From an uncultured Faecalibacterium sp. (GTDB lineage Bacteria; Bacillota; Clostridia; Oscillospirales; Ruminococcaceae): DNA of 64,000 nt. Shown here in pieces: positions 6,574 through 14,970 of the stretch; the stretch's first letter is position 1, and every line of letters begins with the position of its first letter. The stretch spans positions 1 through 64,000 of the forward strand of contig CAKSVD010000009.1 of the NCBI GenBank assembly GCA_934503275.1, in the 5' to 3' direction. Both the position numbers and the translations under genes were made by a program. The notes beneath the pieces were generated by a model. The model was given only the letters and a program-made list of their open reading frames with translations, ran no database searches and was not told the origin of the DNA.

Positions 6574-7326
6574 TCACATCCGGAACCCACGGAAGCCCCA
6601 GCCGCCGCAGCAGCAGTTGCACAGCAGGTTCAGCAAAATCATGCTCCAGCACCAGCGCAAAAGCCCGCCGGGCTGGGCGTAGGTGGTCTGGGTACGGTAG
6701 GTCTGGCCGGGGTTCTGCATCCGGCGCAGGTGCATCTGGTACTCGGTGTTGTTCGGGTCCAGCTGCACGGCGCGGCGGGCGTCCTGCAAAGCGTCCACGC
6801 TTTTGCCAAGGCCCTGATTGGCCAGCGAGGAGAGATAGTACCACCGCGCATTGCGGCCGGTCATGCTGTCCAGCACCCGGCGCGCCTCGGCGTAGCGGCC
6901 GCTGGCCACAAAATTGCGGGCGGCCTGCATTTCCGGGGTGTCGGTGCCGGAGGCGCTGGGCCCGGCCTGCTGGTAGCCGCCAAAGCCAAAGCCGAAGCCA
7001 AAGGGGTCGAAGCCCTCAAACCCGTCAAAGCCGTCAAAACCGGTGTAGCCGTAGTTCTGCTGGCCGTAGCCCTGCTGACCATAACCTTGCCGGTTATAGC
7101 TTTGCTGCTGGTAGCCGCCGTAGGGGTTGCCGCCCATCTGGGGGCCGGTATCGCCCTTGGTAATGGCATCGTAGGCGGCCTGCACTTCCTTGAAGTGCTC
7201 CTCGGCCGTGGGGTCGTTGGGGTTCAAATCCGGGTGCCAGCGCTTGCACTTGGCGCGGTATGCTTTTTTGATCTCGTCGTCGCTTGCGCCGCGCTGAACG
7301 CCCAGCACCTCATAGGGATCTCTCAT
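6574..7326 (-). CDS. J-domain protein with Gly/Tyr/Gln/Phe-rich low-complexity middle
   Basis: DnaJ-class co-chaperone that would stimulate an Hsp70 ATPase. J domain is residues 2-60 with the essential HPD motif in WHPDLNPND. Residues 63-120 are a low-complexity segment of GYGQQ-like and FDGFEGF-like repeats. Residues 125-200 look like tetratricopeptide helices (AARNFVASGRYAEARRVLD and a second ALQDARRAVQLDP). The C terminus is short, hydrophobic and cysteine-rich (LLNLLCNCCCGGWG). The zinc-finger and substrate-binding domains of classical DnaJ are absent. It is the last gene of a three-gene unit with DUF5685 and a zinc-ribbon membrane protein. Confidence 0.88.
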   Translation of the reverse strand: MRDPYEVLGVQRGASDDEIKKAYRAKCKRWHPDLNPNDPTAEEHFKEVQAAYDAITKGDTGPQMGGNPYGGYQQQSYNRQGYGQQGYGQQNYGYTGFDGFDGFEGFDPFGFGFGFGGYQQAGPSASGTDTPEMQAARNFVASGRYAEARRVLDSMTGRNARWYYLSSLANQGLGKSVDALQDARRAVQLDPNNTEYQMHLRRMQNPGQTYRTQTTYAQPGGLLRWCWSMILLNLLCNCCCGGWGFRGFRM

Positions 7327-7413
7327 GCTCGGTATACTTCCTCACTCATTATACTGACGGTACAGCACCGCTGCACCATATCCGTTTTATTTTACCGGAA
7401 CATCGGCACAAAA

Positions 7414-8259
7414 TCAAGACGCATCGGGCTTTCCGGTGCGTTTTGCATTTTTGCAGTTGTATTTCAGCCACACGCCGGAATACAGGATGTTGCGCAACAG
7501 GTCCGCGTCCTCCACGCAGGGCAGACGCTCAAAGTTCTGTGCACAGCGTGCCAGCAGCAGCTCGAAGATGTCCAGCATCTCCTCCTCGTAGTCCGGGTGG
7601 GTGCTCAACTCCCGCAGGGGGTTGTATGCGCCCCGGCGCTTGTCGCGGGGCAGGTCATCGTAGGCGTCCAGCAGGTAGATGAACTTACCCAGATGGAAGC
7701 CGATGCTGCGCAGCTCCGGTGCCCAGCGGTCCTGCCGGTAGTCAAAAAGCTCGGCCATCAATGAGCCGAAGCAGCCGGACACCGCGTCAAGGTCGGTGCT
7801 GCCGGCGGCCTCGTACGCGGCAAGCTTAGCAAGACACGCGCGGATCGCATTGCACTGCCGCGGCCAGCGCTGGGCAGCCTCGGCGGTACTGTTGTCCAGC
7901 AGGGTACTGTACCCCAGCGCCAGCAGATTATGGTCATCCTGCCATTTGTCCTGCGCATTGTAGTAATGCAGCGCCACGCTCAGGTCGGCGCAGTAGTCGG
8001 TGGGGTCGGCGCTGCGCCAAAGCACACCGTGCACCGGGTGGATGGGGCAGCGGCTGATGCCGCTGTCTGCGGGGGTCTCGCCCTCGTACAGGCTGCACAG
8101 CAGAATGTTTAAAAAGGTCAGGTCATAACTCAGGCTGAACCGTCCCCGCAGCCCGTGCAGAGCGTCGATGCGGCGGCACAGCCCGCAGTAGGCCGAGCGG
8201 TAGCGGCTCTGCGCCTCGGTGCTGAGGGCGGCCCGATCCGGGATCACATATCCGAACAT
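7414..8259 (-). CDS. DUF5685 family protein
   Basis: 281 residues, matching my memory of the DUF5685 family from the opening MFGYVIPDRAAL and the YCGLCRRID cysteine motif near residue 24, with a later CPIHPVHG. Function unknown; the spaced Cys/His residues suggest metal binding (inference). It starts 6 bp after the stop of the zinc-ribbon gene and is followed by the J-domain gene, so the three are probably co-transcribed and work together, perhaps in folding or assembly of a cysteine-containing substrate. Confidence 0.82.
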   Translation of the reverse strand: MFGYVIPDRAALSTEAQSRYRSAYCGLCRRIDALHGLRGRFSLSYDLTFLNILLCSLYEGETPADSGISRCPIHPVHGVLWRSADPTDYCADLSVALHYYNAQDKWQDDHNLLALGYSTLLDNSTAEAAQRWPRQCNAIRACLAKLAAYEAAGSTDLDAVSGCFGSLMAELFDYRQDRWAPELRSIGFHLGKFIYLLDAYDDLPRDKRRGAYNPLRELSTHPDYEEEMLDIFELLLARCAQNFERLPCVEDADLLRNILYSGVWLKYNCKNAKRTGKPDAS

Positions 8260-8265
8260 GGCGGA

Positions 8266-8661
8266 TCAACTCTTTTTGATGAACTGGGTGCCGCAGCGCG
8301 GGCAGGAGATCTGGATGCGTCCGCGTCCCCGGGGCACGCGCAGCTTCTGACGGCACTGGGGGCAGCGGTAGTAGTGGTATAGCTTGCGGTTGGCCCACTG
8401 CTCCTTCAGGCTGCGGAACTTGTTGTTGAACCGGTCCTTCAGGCTGTAAAAGCGGTAGTTCTCCTCGGTGCGCTTGGAGATGTTGCGGCTCAGGCTGCGG
8501 TAGTAGCACAGGATCAGCAGCGCTGCGCCCAGCCATGTGAACAGGGAAACGCGGGTGAGCAGCGACAGCAGCAGCATCACGATGGAGCTTATGCTCAAAA
8601 ACTGGTTCAGGCCATCGGTGCCGTAGCGCCCGATCATGAATTGACGGAATTTTTCTCTCAT
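8266..8661 (-). CDS. Small membrane protein with C-terminal zinc ribbon
   Basis: 131 residues from the preferred ATG at 8661 (twelve codons inside the longest frame), which has GAGG 11 bases upstream. Two hydrophobic helices (about residues 23-52) are followed by a basic region and a C-terminal ribbon with CPQC and CPRC pairs about 16 residues apart. Function unknown. It is the first gene of the unit leading into DUF5685 and the J-domain protein. The 110 bp upstream contains a possible TTCAAA-17-TGATAT promoter and a GCAGGGC/GCCCTGC hairpin. Confidence 0.78.
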   Translation of the reverse strand: MREKFRQFMIGRYGTDGLNQFLSISSIVMLLLSLLTRVSLFTWLGAALLILCYYRSLSRNISKRTEENYRFYSLKDRFNNKFRSLKEQWANRKLYHYYRCPQCRQKLRVPRGRGRIQISCPRCGTQFIKKS

Positions 8662-8808
8662 AGGTTTTCGCATCCTCTTCTCTGGGGCTTTACACACGGA
8701 AACGCAGGGCAGCAGCGCCGCCCTGCGGAATACTTTGTACCTCTAGGATATCAGCCAACCATGATAAAATTTTGAACAGACTGCAAATCTATCATGAAAG
8801 GACGAAAA

Positions 8809-11208
8809 TTAAACGTTTTGCTCCTCCCGGCTGCGCACGGTGAGCACCGCTTCGGTGTCCAGTGCGCCCTCCATGCGGCAGTGCAGCACGGCGCGTCCGG
8901 CCTCGCCGGTGGTGGCAAGGTAGGTGCCCGCCATGCCGCCCCGCAGGGGCACTACGCTGGGGCCTAAAATTTTCAGCGGTCCTTCCACGGACAGGCAGAC
9001 GGCCTCGCCGCAGTAGGGCAGCAGGTTGCCGTTCTGGTCGATGGCGCGCAGGCTGACGGCGGCGCAGTCCCATGTGGGACCGTCGGTCAGCAGGGGGTTG
9101 TGCACGGTGCATTCCAACCGGACGCTCTGCACCGGCTCCCGCACCACGGTGCGCACGGCGCGGCCATGCCACACCGCCTCGAACCGGTACACCGGCGCGG
9201 AGCTGCCCAGCACACCGATGTACTTATAGTACATCCGCAGCAGCTCGTTCCAACTCAGCCGCAGCGAGAGCATCCGCGCCTTGGAAAGGGGCGAAAGCGC
9301 CATGGCGTCCCGCCGCAGCTCGTTGAGGATGGCGGCAGTCTGCACAGCGGTGGTGTGATCCATGCCCTCGTACTTTTCCAGCAGGGAGCCCACAAAATCG
9401 TTGATCTCGATGGGCGGGTGGGGCAGGGCGGCAAAGCGTCCCCGGCGGTCGGGGGTAAACTCGGCCACAAAATCGTTGCCGCGGTATAGCCGAACGCTCT
9501 CGGCGTTGGTGAACACCCAGCAGGCGGCGGCTGCGCCGCCGGGCAGGTCGCCCAGTGTCATGGCAGAGGAGACCTCCAGCACGATGTCAGAGGGGGCACG
9601 AGGCGTTTTCTGGCTGGCGTAGACGGCGGCAGAGAGTTTGGGATTGCGGAAAAGATCCATCACGCCGTGGTAGCAGATGCGGTCGCCGCTGCCAAACTCC
9701 CGGTGGGTGTTGTAGTCGGTCATGCACCAGCCAAAGCTGCCCGCCACGCCCGGCTGGGCGATGCTGTCGTTGAGCACGGCGGCGTGGTGCAGCGCCTGCA
9801 CCAGACGGTGGGGTTCGTCATCAAAAGGCTTGGCGGGGAAGTTCTGCCCGCCGAACTCACTGATGAGGTAGCCCTTGCGGGTGTCGGGGGTCACGGCGGC
9901 GCGGTTCTCGCAGCCCGCGCCGCGCCCGGCGTAGGAATAATCGTTGTAGGCGTAAACATCCTCCAGCAGCTGGCTTTTGCGGGTGCTGCGGCTGCCCGCT
10001 GTGGGGCGGGTGGGGTCCAGCCGGTGGATCGCCTCGTTGGTGCGCTTATAAAAGGCTTCGTTGTCGGGGCTGCCGCTGATGCGGGCGCCCCACAAAAACA
10101 CGCTGGGGTGGCTGCGGTACTGGCACACCATCTCCCGGCAGTTTTGCAGCGCCTGCGCCTGCCAGACCTCATCGCCGATGTGCTGCCAGCCGGGCATTTC
10201 GGGGAACACCAGCAGACCCAACTCATCGCAGGCGTCCAGAAATGCCGGGCTGGGGGGCGCATAGCAGGTGCGCACGGCGTTGCAGCCCAGTTCCTTTTTC
10301 AGCAGCTGAGCGTCCAGCCGCTGGATGCTGTCCGGCATGGCATAGCCCTGATAGGGGTAACTCTGGTGCCGGTCAAGGCCGCGCAATTCCACCCGCTGGC
10401 CGTTCAGGTACAGCCCACCCGCCACGAACTGCACGGTGCGGAAGCCGAACCGCACCGTCTTTTCGTCCAGCACCCGGTCGGGCAGGCCGCCGGTGCCGGG
10501 GCGGATGAGCCGCACGGTCAGGGTGTACAGGGTGGGGTGCTCCAGACTCCACGGGTGCACATTGTTCAGCGTGCCGGTGATGGGCAGGGAAAGCTCGCCG
10601 CTATACACTGCCTGGCTCCCGGCGGGGCTGCGGATCTCGGCCTGCAGGGTGCAGCCGACCGTCTCGCCCACGGTGGCGGTGTAGATGCGGAAATCGCCCT
10701 CCGCCTTTGCCTCGATGAACACGTCCCGCAGGTAGGCAGGCTCCTTGATGTCCAGACTGACGGCGCGGTAAATGCCGCCGTAGGTCAGCGCATCCAGCTG
10801 CCCGCCGAAGGGCGGGATATTCAGATCCTCCCGGCTGTCGCAGCGCACAGCCACCACGTTCTTCTGCCCCAGACGCAGTGCGCCGGTCAGGTCTACCGTA
10901 AAGGCGGTGTAGCCGCAGCCATGGTGGAACAGCCGCCGCCCGTTGCAGAACACGGTGGCGTCGTGCGCCACCGCCCCGAAGGTAAGCAGCACGGTGCGGC
11001 CCAGCCACTCCTTGGGCGCAAAAAACTCCCGCCGGTAGCCGCACAGGCGCTGGTAGTCGTTCTCGCTGCAATAGTTATAGGGCAGGGGCTTGACCGTGTG
11101 CGGCAGCCGCACCGGGGTAAGGGAAAGCTCCGGGCACTCCGGGCGCACCAGCGCCGGGTCAAAGGTGGGGGCGAACAGCCAGCCCTCGTTCCAATCGTAG
11201 TGTTCCAT
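8809..11208 (-). CDS. Glycoside hydrolase family 2 protein with altered acid/base motif
   Basis: 799 residues, cytoplasmic (no signal peptide). N-terminal jelly-roll about 1-170, immunoglobulin-like domain about 170-265, TIM barrel about 270-540, then further beta domains. The nucleophile region is intact (YLISEFGGQNF, Glu near 449). The acid/base position at the end of barrel strand 4, normally Asn-Glu, reads LWGARISGSPDNEAF near residue 373: Ser-Gly replaces Asn-Glu. Either the enzyme is inactive, uses another residue, or retains only partial activity. Start ATG follows ACGGAGATC. It is separated from the flavoprotein gene by a hairpin and probably has its own promoter. Substrate unknown. 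Confidence 0.85.
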   Translation of the reverse strand: MEHYDWNEGWLFAPTFDPALVRPECPELSLTPVRLPHTVKPLPYNYCSENDYQRLCGYRREFFAPKEWLGRTVLLTFGAVAHDATVFCNGRRLFHHGCGYTAFTVDLTGALRLGQKNVVAVRCDSREDLNIPPFGGQLDALTYGGIYRAVSLDIKEPAYLRDVFIEAKAEGDFRIYTATVGETVGCTLQAEIRSPAGSQAVYSGELSLPITGTLNNVHPWSLEHPTLYTLTVRLIRPGTGGLPDRVLDEKTVRFGFRTVQFVAGGLYLNGQRVELRGLDRHQSYPYQGYAMPDSIQRLDAQLLKKELGCNAVRTCYAPPSPAFLDACDELGLLVFPEMPGWQHIGDEVWQAQALQNCREMVCQYRSHPSVFLWGARISGSPDNEAFYKRTNEAIHRLDPTRPTAGSRSTRKSQLLEDVYAYNDYSYAGRGAGCENRAAVTPDTRKGYLISEFGGQNFPAKPFDDEPHRLVQALHHAAVLNDSIAQPGVAGSFGWCMTDYNTHREFGSGDRICYHGVMDLFRNPKLSAAVYASQKTPRAPSDIVLEVSSAMTLGDLPGGAAAACWVFTNAESVRLYRGNDFVAEFTPDRRGRFAALPHPPIEINDFVGSLLEKYEGMDHTTAVQTAAILNELRRDAMALSPLSKARMLSLRLSWNELLRMYYKYIGVLGSSAPVYRFEAVWHGRAVRTVVREPVQSVRLECTVHNPLLTDGPTWDCAAVSLRAIDQNGNLLPYCGEAVCLSVEGPLKILGPSVVPLRGGMAGTYLATTGEAGRAVLHCRMEGALDTEAVLTVRSREEQNV

Positions 11209-11387
11209 AGCAGGATCTCCGTCTGAGTGATAAGCTTATAGAGGTATGGTATCACAAAGTTATGAACGAAAAAAGCATTCGCGCCCCTTTTGCACCGGTT
11301 CAGCAGAAATTTTGTGGTGCACGAAAGCTGCCGGTGGCAGATTGCCCAATAAACGCGGGGCAAAATTGTATAAAATCGCCCATAGAA

Positions 11388-11425
11388 ATGGAGCCCCGGA
11401 ACGCCAGCGGCGTTCCGGGGCTCCA
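11388..11425 (-). terminator. Hairpin terminator after the flavoprotein gene
   Basis: Stem GGAGCCCCGGAACGCC with GGCGTTCCGGGGCTCC and loop AGC, starting near 11390, just after the stop at 11440. The T-run on the minus strand is short (ATTTCT), so efficiency is uncertain. Confidence 0.65.
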
Positions 11426-11439
11426 AATTTATTTATACC

Positions 11440-12060
11440 TCAGCGGATAAAGTTGGTCATGGGGCGGGGCGGGTTCTGCGGGTGGTCGATACCGGCAGCC
11501 TTACCGGCCTCGATGCAGTGCAGCAGCCATGCCATGTTGCGGCCCAGTTCCTGCATCACGGCGCAGCCCTCGGCGTCCTGCAGTACCTGTTCGGGGTTGG
11601 AGCCGTGCACCATGGCCCAATAGGAGCCGTTGACCAGCGGCATCTGGAAGAACTGGGGGTACTTGGCCAGCTGGTCAAGGGTGGCGGTGGTGCCGGCGCG
11701 GCGGGCAGAGCAGCAGATGGCGGCGGGCTTGTAGGCCAGATACTTGCCGCCCGCGTAGGCCAGACGGTCCATAAAGCTGGTCATGTTGCCCGCAGCGGAG
11801 GCGTAGTGCACCGGGCTGCCGAACACAAAGGCGTCGGCGGTCTTGGCCTTCTCAATGGCCTCGTTGACCACGCCGCCGAACACGCACCCGTTGCCGCTGC
11901 GGCAGCCGCCGCAGCCGATGCAGCCGCCCACGGGCTGGCCGCCGACGTGCAAGATCTCGGTTTCAATGCCCTGTGCCTTCAGTTCCCCGGCGATGAGGGA
12001 AAGGGCGGTGTAGGTGCAGCCCTTCTCGTGGGGGCTGCCGTTGATGAGCAGAACTTTCAT
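11440..12060 (-). CDS. NAD(P)H-dependent flavoprotein oxidoreductase (flavodoxin-like)
   Basis: 206 residues of the NADPH-dependent FMN reductase/iron-sulfur flavoprotein group. It opens with the flavin-phosphate motif LLINGSPHEKGCTY and has a cysteine cluster GGCIGCGGCRSGNGC at about 45-60 that may hold an Fe-S cluster or serve redox chemistry. FGSPVHYASAAGNM follows as the second flavin loop. Likely reduces quinones, nitro compounds or small electron acceptors; substrate not predictable. ATG follows AAGGAGAGTATACAGC. Confidence 0.88.
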   Translation of the reverse strand: MKVLLINGSPHEKGCTYTALSLIAGELKAQGIETEILHVGGQPVGGCIGCGGCRSGNGCVFGGVVNEAIEKAKTADAFVFGSPVHYASAAGNMTSFMDRLAYAGGKYLAYKPAAICCSARRAGTTATLDQLAKYPQFFQMPLVNGSYWAMVHGSNPEQVLQDAEGCAVMQELGRNMAWLLHCIEAGKAAGIDHPQNPPRPMTNFIR

Positions 12061-12116
12061 GCTGTATACTCTCCTTTACTGAAATGCGCCGTAAAATGCG
12101 CAATATTGCTGCTATG

Positions 12117-12145
12117 ATTGTAGCACAAAGCCGCCCGCAGCGCAA
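12117..12145 (-). promoter_or_regulatory. Promoter of the flavoprotein gene
   Basis: Minus-strand TTGCGC (12140-12145), 17-bp spacer, TACAAT (12117-12122). Confidence 0.8.
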
Positions 12146-12154
12146 TGCGGGCTC

Positions 12155-12183
12155 TTGACAATGCTATGCAGTTGGGAGATAAT
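12155..12183 (+). promoter_or_regulatory. Promoter of the rsmD operon
   Basis: TTGACA (12155-12160), 17-bp spacer, GATAAT (12178-12183). It diverges from the flavoprotein promoter with 9 bp between the two -35 boxes. Confidence 0.85.
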
Positions 12184-12248
12184 AAAGGATACGAAAGAGT
12201 TAAAACCGGCTGCCGCGGGGGCGGCAGCTACGGCAAGGAGGTAACATC

Positions 12249-12824
12249 ATGCGCGTGATCGCAGGAGAAGCCCGGGGCCGCAGGCTGGAAGCACTGCCCG
12301 GCACCGATGTGACCCGCCCCACCCTCTCGCAGGTAAAGGAGGCGATGTTCAGCATCGTACAGTTCGATCTGCCCGGGGCCCGGGTGCTGGATCTGTATGC
12401 CGGCAGCGGCCAGCTGGGCATCGAGGCGCTCAGCCGGGGTGCGGCCCGGTGCGTCTTTCTGGACGAGAGCCGGGAGGCCGTAAGCATCGTGATGCGCAAC
12501 TGCAAGGCCTGCGGCGTGTTCGACCGCAGCCGGGTGAATATCGGCGAGGCTGCGCGGTTTTTATCGGCCTGCCGGGAGCAGTTCGATCTGGTGCTGCTGG
12601 ATCCACCCTTCCGCGGCGGCACGCTGGAAAAGATCCTGCCTGCCGTGGAAAAGTGCGTTGCCCCCGGCGGCATTGTGCTGTGCGAGAGCGAAACAGGCAT
12701 CGTGCTGCCCGCGCAGGCGGGCAGTCTGACCCTGCAGAAGCAGTATAAATACGGCAAGGTGCTGCTGTGGAAGTACACAAAGCCCATGCAGCCCGCCGCT
12801 GAGCAGGAGGGAGAAGCCTTATGA
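12249..12824 (+). CDS. rsmD: 16S rRNA (guanine(966)-N(2))-methyltransferase RsmD
   Basis: S-adenosylmethionine-dependent methyltransferase that modifies G966 of 16S rRNA in the assembled small subunit. 191 residues, the usual length. Starts with the typical MRVIAGEARGR, has the AdoMet loop VLDLYAGSGQLGIEAL (about 46-61) and the catalytic DPPF at about 117-120. ATG follows CAAGGAGGTAACATC. It overlaps the next gene by four bases (ATGA), so the two are translationally coupled. Confidence 0.95.
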   Translation: MRVIAGEARGRRLEALPGTDVTRPTLSQVKEAMFSIVQFDLPGARVLDLYAGSGQLGIEALSRGAARCVFLDESREAVSIVMRNCKACGVFDRSRVNIGEAARFLSACREQFDLVLLDPPFRGGTLEKILPAVEKCVAPGGIVLCESETGIVLPAQAGSLTLQKQYKYGKVLLWKYTKPMQPAAEQEGEAL

Positions 12825-13282
12825 ACGTGAACGAACTTTTGGATACCATTGAGGATGCACTGGAAGAGAGCGCAAGTGTGCCCCTTTCCGGCGGTAAGCG
12901 CATCGTGGATGTGGAGCAGATCCGGGATTATCTGGACGAGGTGCGGGCGGCTCTGCCCGGCGAACTGCGGCAGGCGCAGCAGATCGTGAACGACCGGGCG
13001 CAGATCGTAGACAGCGCCAACGCACAGGCACAGGCCATCGTGAAAAAGGCCGAGGAGCGTGCCCGCATTCTGGTCAGTGACGCCGAGATCGTCAAGGCTG
13101 CCCAGCAGCGCGCGACTGAGATCACCGTTGCAGCCCAGACCGAGGCACGCACCCTGCGCCAGACCGTGACCGACTACTGCGAGAATATGCTGCGCACCAC
13201 CGAGGACACCATGGTGGAAAACGCTGCACAGGTCAAAAACATCCGTAACAGCCTGCGCCAGACCGCCAAGAAAAACGGCTGA
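12821..13282 (+). CDS. Coiled-coil protein of unknown function, coupled to rsmD
   Basis: 153 residues, nearly all predicted helix with heptad-like spacing from about 35 to 130 (Gln/Ala/Glu-rich, including AQQIVNDRAQIVDSANAQAQ). It resembles proteins annotated as ATP synthase B-subunit-like or DivIVA-like, but I see no membrane anchor or defining motif, so no function is assigned. Its start overlaps the rsmD stop (ATGA) and a strong terminator follows, so rsmD and this gene form a closed two-gene operon. Confidence 0.8.
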   Translation: MNVNELLDTIEDALEESASVPLSGGKRIVDVEQIRDYLDEVRAALPGELRQAQQIVNDRAQIVDSANAQAQAIVKKAEERARILVSDAEIVKAAQQRATEITVAAQTEARTLRQTVTDYCENMLRTTEDTMVENAAQVKNIRNSLRQTAKKNG

Positions 13283-13325
13283 TAACGGCCAACTTTCCAC
13301 ACAAATTCCACAGATTGCGGATAAC

Positions 13326-13371
13326 AAAGTCCCTGCGAGCAAAAATGACGGCTCACAGGGACTTTTTTTGT
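13326..13371 (+). terminator. Terminator of the rsmD operon
   Basis: 15-bp stem AAAGTCCCTGCGAGC (13326-13340) with GCTCACAGGGACTTT (13351-13365), then a T run. Confidence 0.93.
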
Positions 13372-13404
13372 GGATTTTTGCGGCAAAAAGCCGCCCGAAA
13401 ACCC

Positions 13405-13433
13405 TTGCATTCACGAACTTGATTTGCTACAAT
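13405..13433 (+). promoter_or_regulatory. Promoter of the dcw cluster (mraZ promoter)
   Basis: TTGCAT (13405-13410), 17-bp spacer, TACAAT (13428-13433). Confidence 0.85.
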
Positions 13434-13444
13434 AAAGATGTATC

Positions 13445-13471
13445 AGTGGGGCAAAGTGGGTAAAAGTAGGG
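13445..13471 (+). promoter_or_regulatory. MraZ box: three 10-bp direct repeats
   Basis: AGTGGGGCAA, AGTGGGTAAA and AGTAGGGCAC follow one another with exact 10-bp period just downstream of the -10. Known MraZ operators are repeats of TGGG-type units with the same period, so this is very likely the autoregulatory site. Confidence 0.85.
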
Positions 13472-13510
13472 CACACGCCCTGAAAACGCCCCTGAAAGGG
13501 GGAGCAGCGC

Positions 13511-13930
13511 ATGTTTTTTGGCCGTTATGATTACACCATCGATGCCAAGGGGCGACTGAACTTCCCCGCAAAATTCCGCGACGCCATGGGCGAGAGCTTC
13601 GTGGTGCTGGAATGGGTGGACAGCTGCCTGTTCGCACTGCCCATGGAGGAAGTCCAGCGGCTGGCGGACAAGCTGGAAAGCGATGAGTTGATGGACAGCT
13701 GGGCCATCTCCGGCGATCTGTTCAGCACCGCCTGCGAGGTGGTGCCGGACAAGCAGGGACGCATCCTGCTGCCCGCAGAGCTGCGCGCCTACGCCGGGCT
13801 GGAAAAGGATGTGACCATCATCGGCAACCGCAACCACGCCGAGATCTGGGCCACCGAGGTCTGGAACGCCCGCCGCGCCGCCGTGACCAACGACCAGCGC
13901 GCCGAACGGCTGCGCAAGCTGCACCTCTGA
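13511..13930 (+). CDS. mraZ: Transcriptional regulator MraZ
   Basis: 139-residue AbrB-like regulator that represses its own dcw operon. Two tandem SpoVT/AbrB half-domains are visible: FFGRYDYTIDAKGRLNFPAK at the N terminus and CEVVPDKQGRILLPAELR at about 77-95, both with the family's DxKGRxxxPxxxR signature. ATG follows AAAGGGGGAGCAGCGC. First gene of the division/cell-wall operon; its binding repeats are seen immediately upstream. Confidence 0.97.
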   Translation: MFFGRYDYTIDAKGRLNFPAKFRDAMGESFVVLEWVDSCLFALPMEEVQRLADKLESDELMDSWAISGDLFSTACEVVPDKQGRILLPAELRAYAGLEKDVTIIGNRNHAEIWATEVWNARRAAVTNDQRAERLRKLHL

Positions 13931-13965
13931 TGCAAAAAACTAAACCGAGAAAGGAGGCCGTGCCA

Positions 13966-14931
13966 ATGGCCTTTGAAGAACAGCAGCCCTTTGACCCGGC
14001 CTCGTTTGAGCATATCCCCGTTTTGCTGAACGAGTGCCTGACAGGGCTTGCCATCGACCCGGCGGGCACCTATCTGGACGGCACCGCCGGCGGCGCGGGA
14101 CATTCCCGCCAGATCGCCTTGCGGCTGGACGCCGCCAAGGGCGGCAGGCTCATCTCGCTGGATCAGGATCCGGACGCGGTGCAGACCGCGCGCTCCCGTC
14201 TGGCCGGGCTGCCTGCCACCGTGGTGCAGATCAACTTCCGCTATGCGGGACAGGCGCTGGAGCAGCTGGGCATTGAAAAGATCAACGGCGCACTGCTGGA
14301 TCTTGGCGTTTCCAGCCACCAGCTGGACGATGCCGCCCGGGGCTTTTCCTACCGGGCAGACGCACCGCTGGATATGCGCATGAGCCAGCAGGGCGAGACC
14401 GCCGCAGACCTTGTGAACACCGAAAGCCGCGAGGAACTGGCCCGCATCCTGCGGGATTACGGCGAGGAGCCCTACGCATGGCAGATCGCAGGAAAGATCG
14501 TGGAGGCGCGGGAAACCGCTCCCATCCTGACTACCCTGCAGCTGGCAGATATTGTAGCAAGCGCTATGCCCCCGGCAGAGCGCCGCAAGAATAAGAACCC
14601 CTCCCGCCGCACCTTTCAGGCACTGCGTATTGCAGTGAACCACGAGTTGGATGCGCTGGAGGAGGGCTTGGATACCATTTTTGATCACCTTGCACCGGGC
14701 GGCCGGTTGTGCGTGATCACCTTCCACTCTCTGGAGGACCGGCTGGTCAAGAACAAGTTCCGCCGCTGGTCCACAGCCTGTACCTGCCCGCCGGAGTTTC
14801 CGGTGTGTATATGCGGCGGCAAGGCAAAGGCAAAGCTTATCACCCGCAAACCCATTGAAGCTGATACGCAGGAACTGGAGGAGAACCGGCGCAGCCGTTC
14901 CGCCCACCTGCGTGTATTGGAAAAATGCTGA
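13966..14931 (+). CDS. rsmH: 16S rRNA (cytosine(1402)-N(4))-methyltransferase RsmH (MraW)
   Basis: AdoMet-dependent methyltransferase for C1402 of 16S rRNA. 321 residues from the ATG at 13966, chosen because AAGGAGG sits 8 bases upstream; a longer frame opens at 13930 but has no ribosome site. Motifs: IPVLLNECLTGL, DGTAGGAGHSRQIA, DLGVSSHQLDDAARGFSYR, and CVITFHSLEDRLVKNKF. Second gene of the dcw cluster, 35 bp after mraZ. Confidence 0.96.
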   Translation: MAFEEQQPFDPASFEHIPVLLNECLTGLAIDPAGTYLDGTAGGAGHSRQIALRLDAAKGGRLISLDQDPDAVQTARSRLAGLPATVVQINFRYAGQALEQLGIEKINGALLDLGVSSHQLDDAARGFSYRADAPLDMRMSQQGETAADLVNTESREELARILRDYGEEPYAWQIAGKIVEARETAPILTTLQLADIVASAMPPAERRKNKNPSRRTFQALRIAVNHELDALEEGLDTIFDHLAPGGRLCVITFHSLEDRLVKNKFRRWSTACTCPPEFPVCICGGKAKAKLITRKPIEADTQELEENRRSRSAHLRVLEKC

Positions 14932-14970
14932 GATGCCGGAAGCACCGGCATTGTGAGGAGGAGAGAAACC

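Noticed and set aside
11388..11425. Possible seventh copy of the covarying-hairpin element
   Set aside because: It has a perfect stem and nearby AAATTTATTTATA, but its loop is AGC, the conserved flanks are missing and part of the similarity is coding sequence. Called as a terminator.
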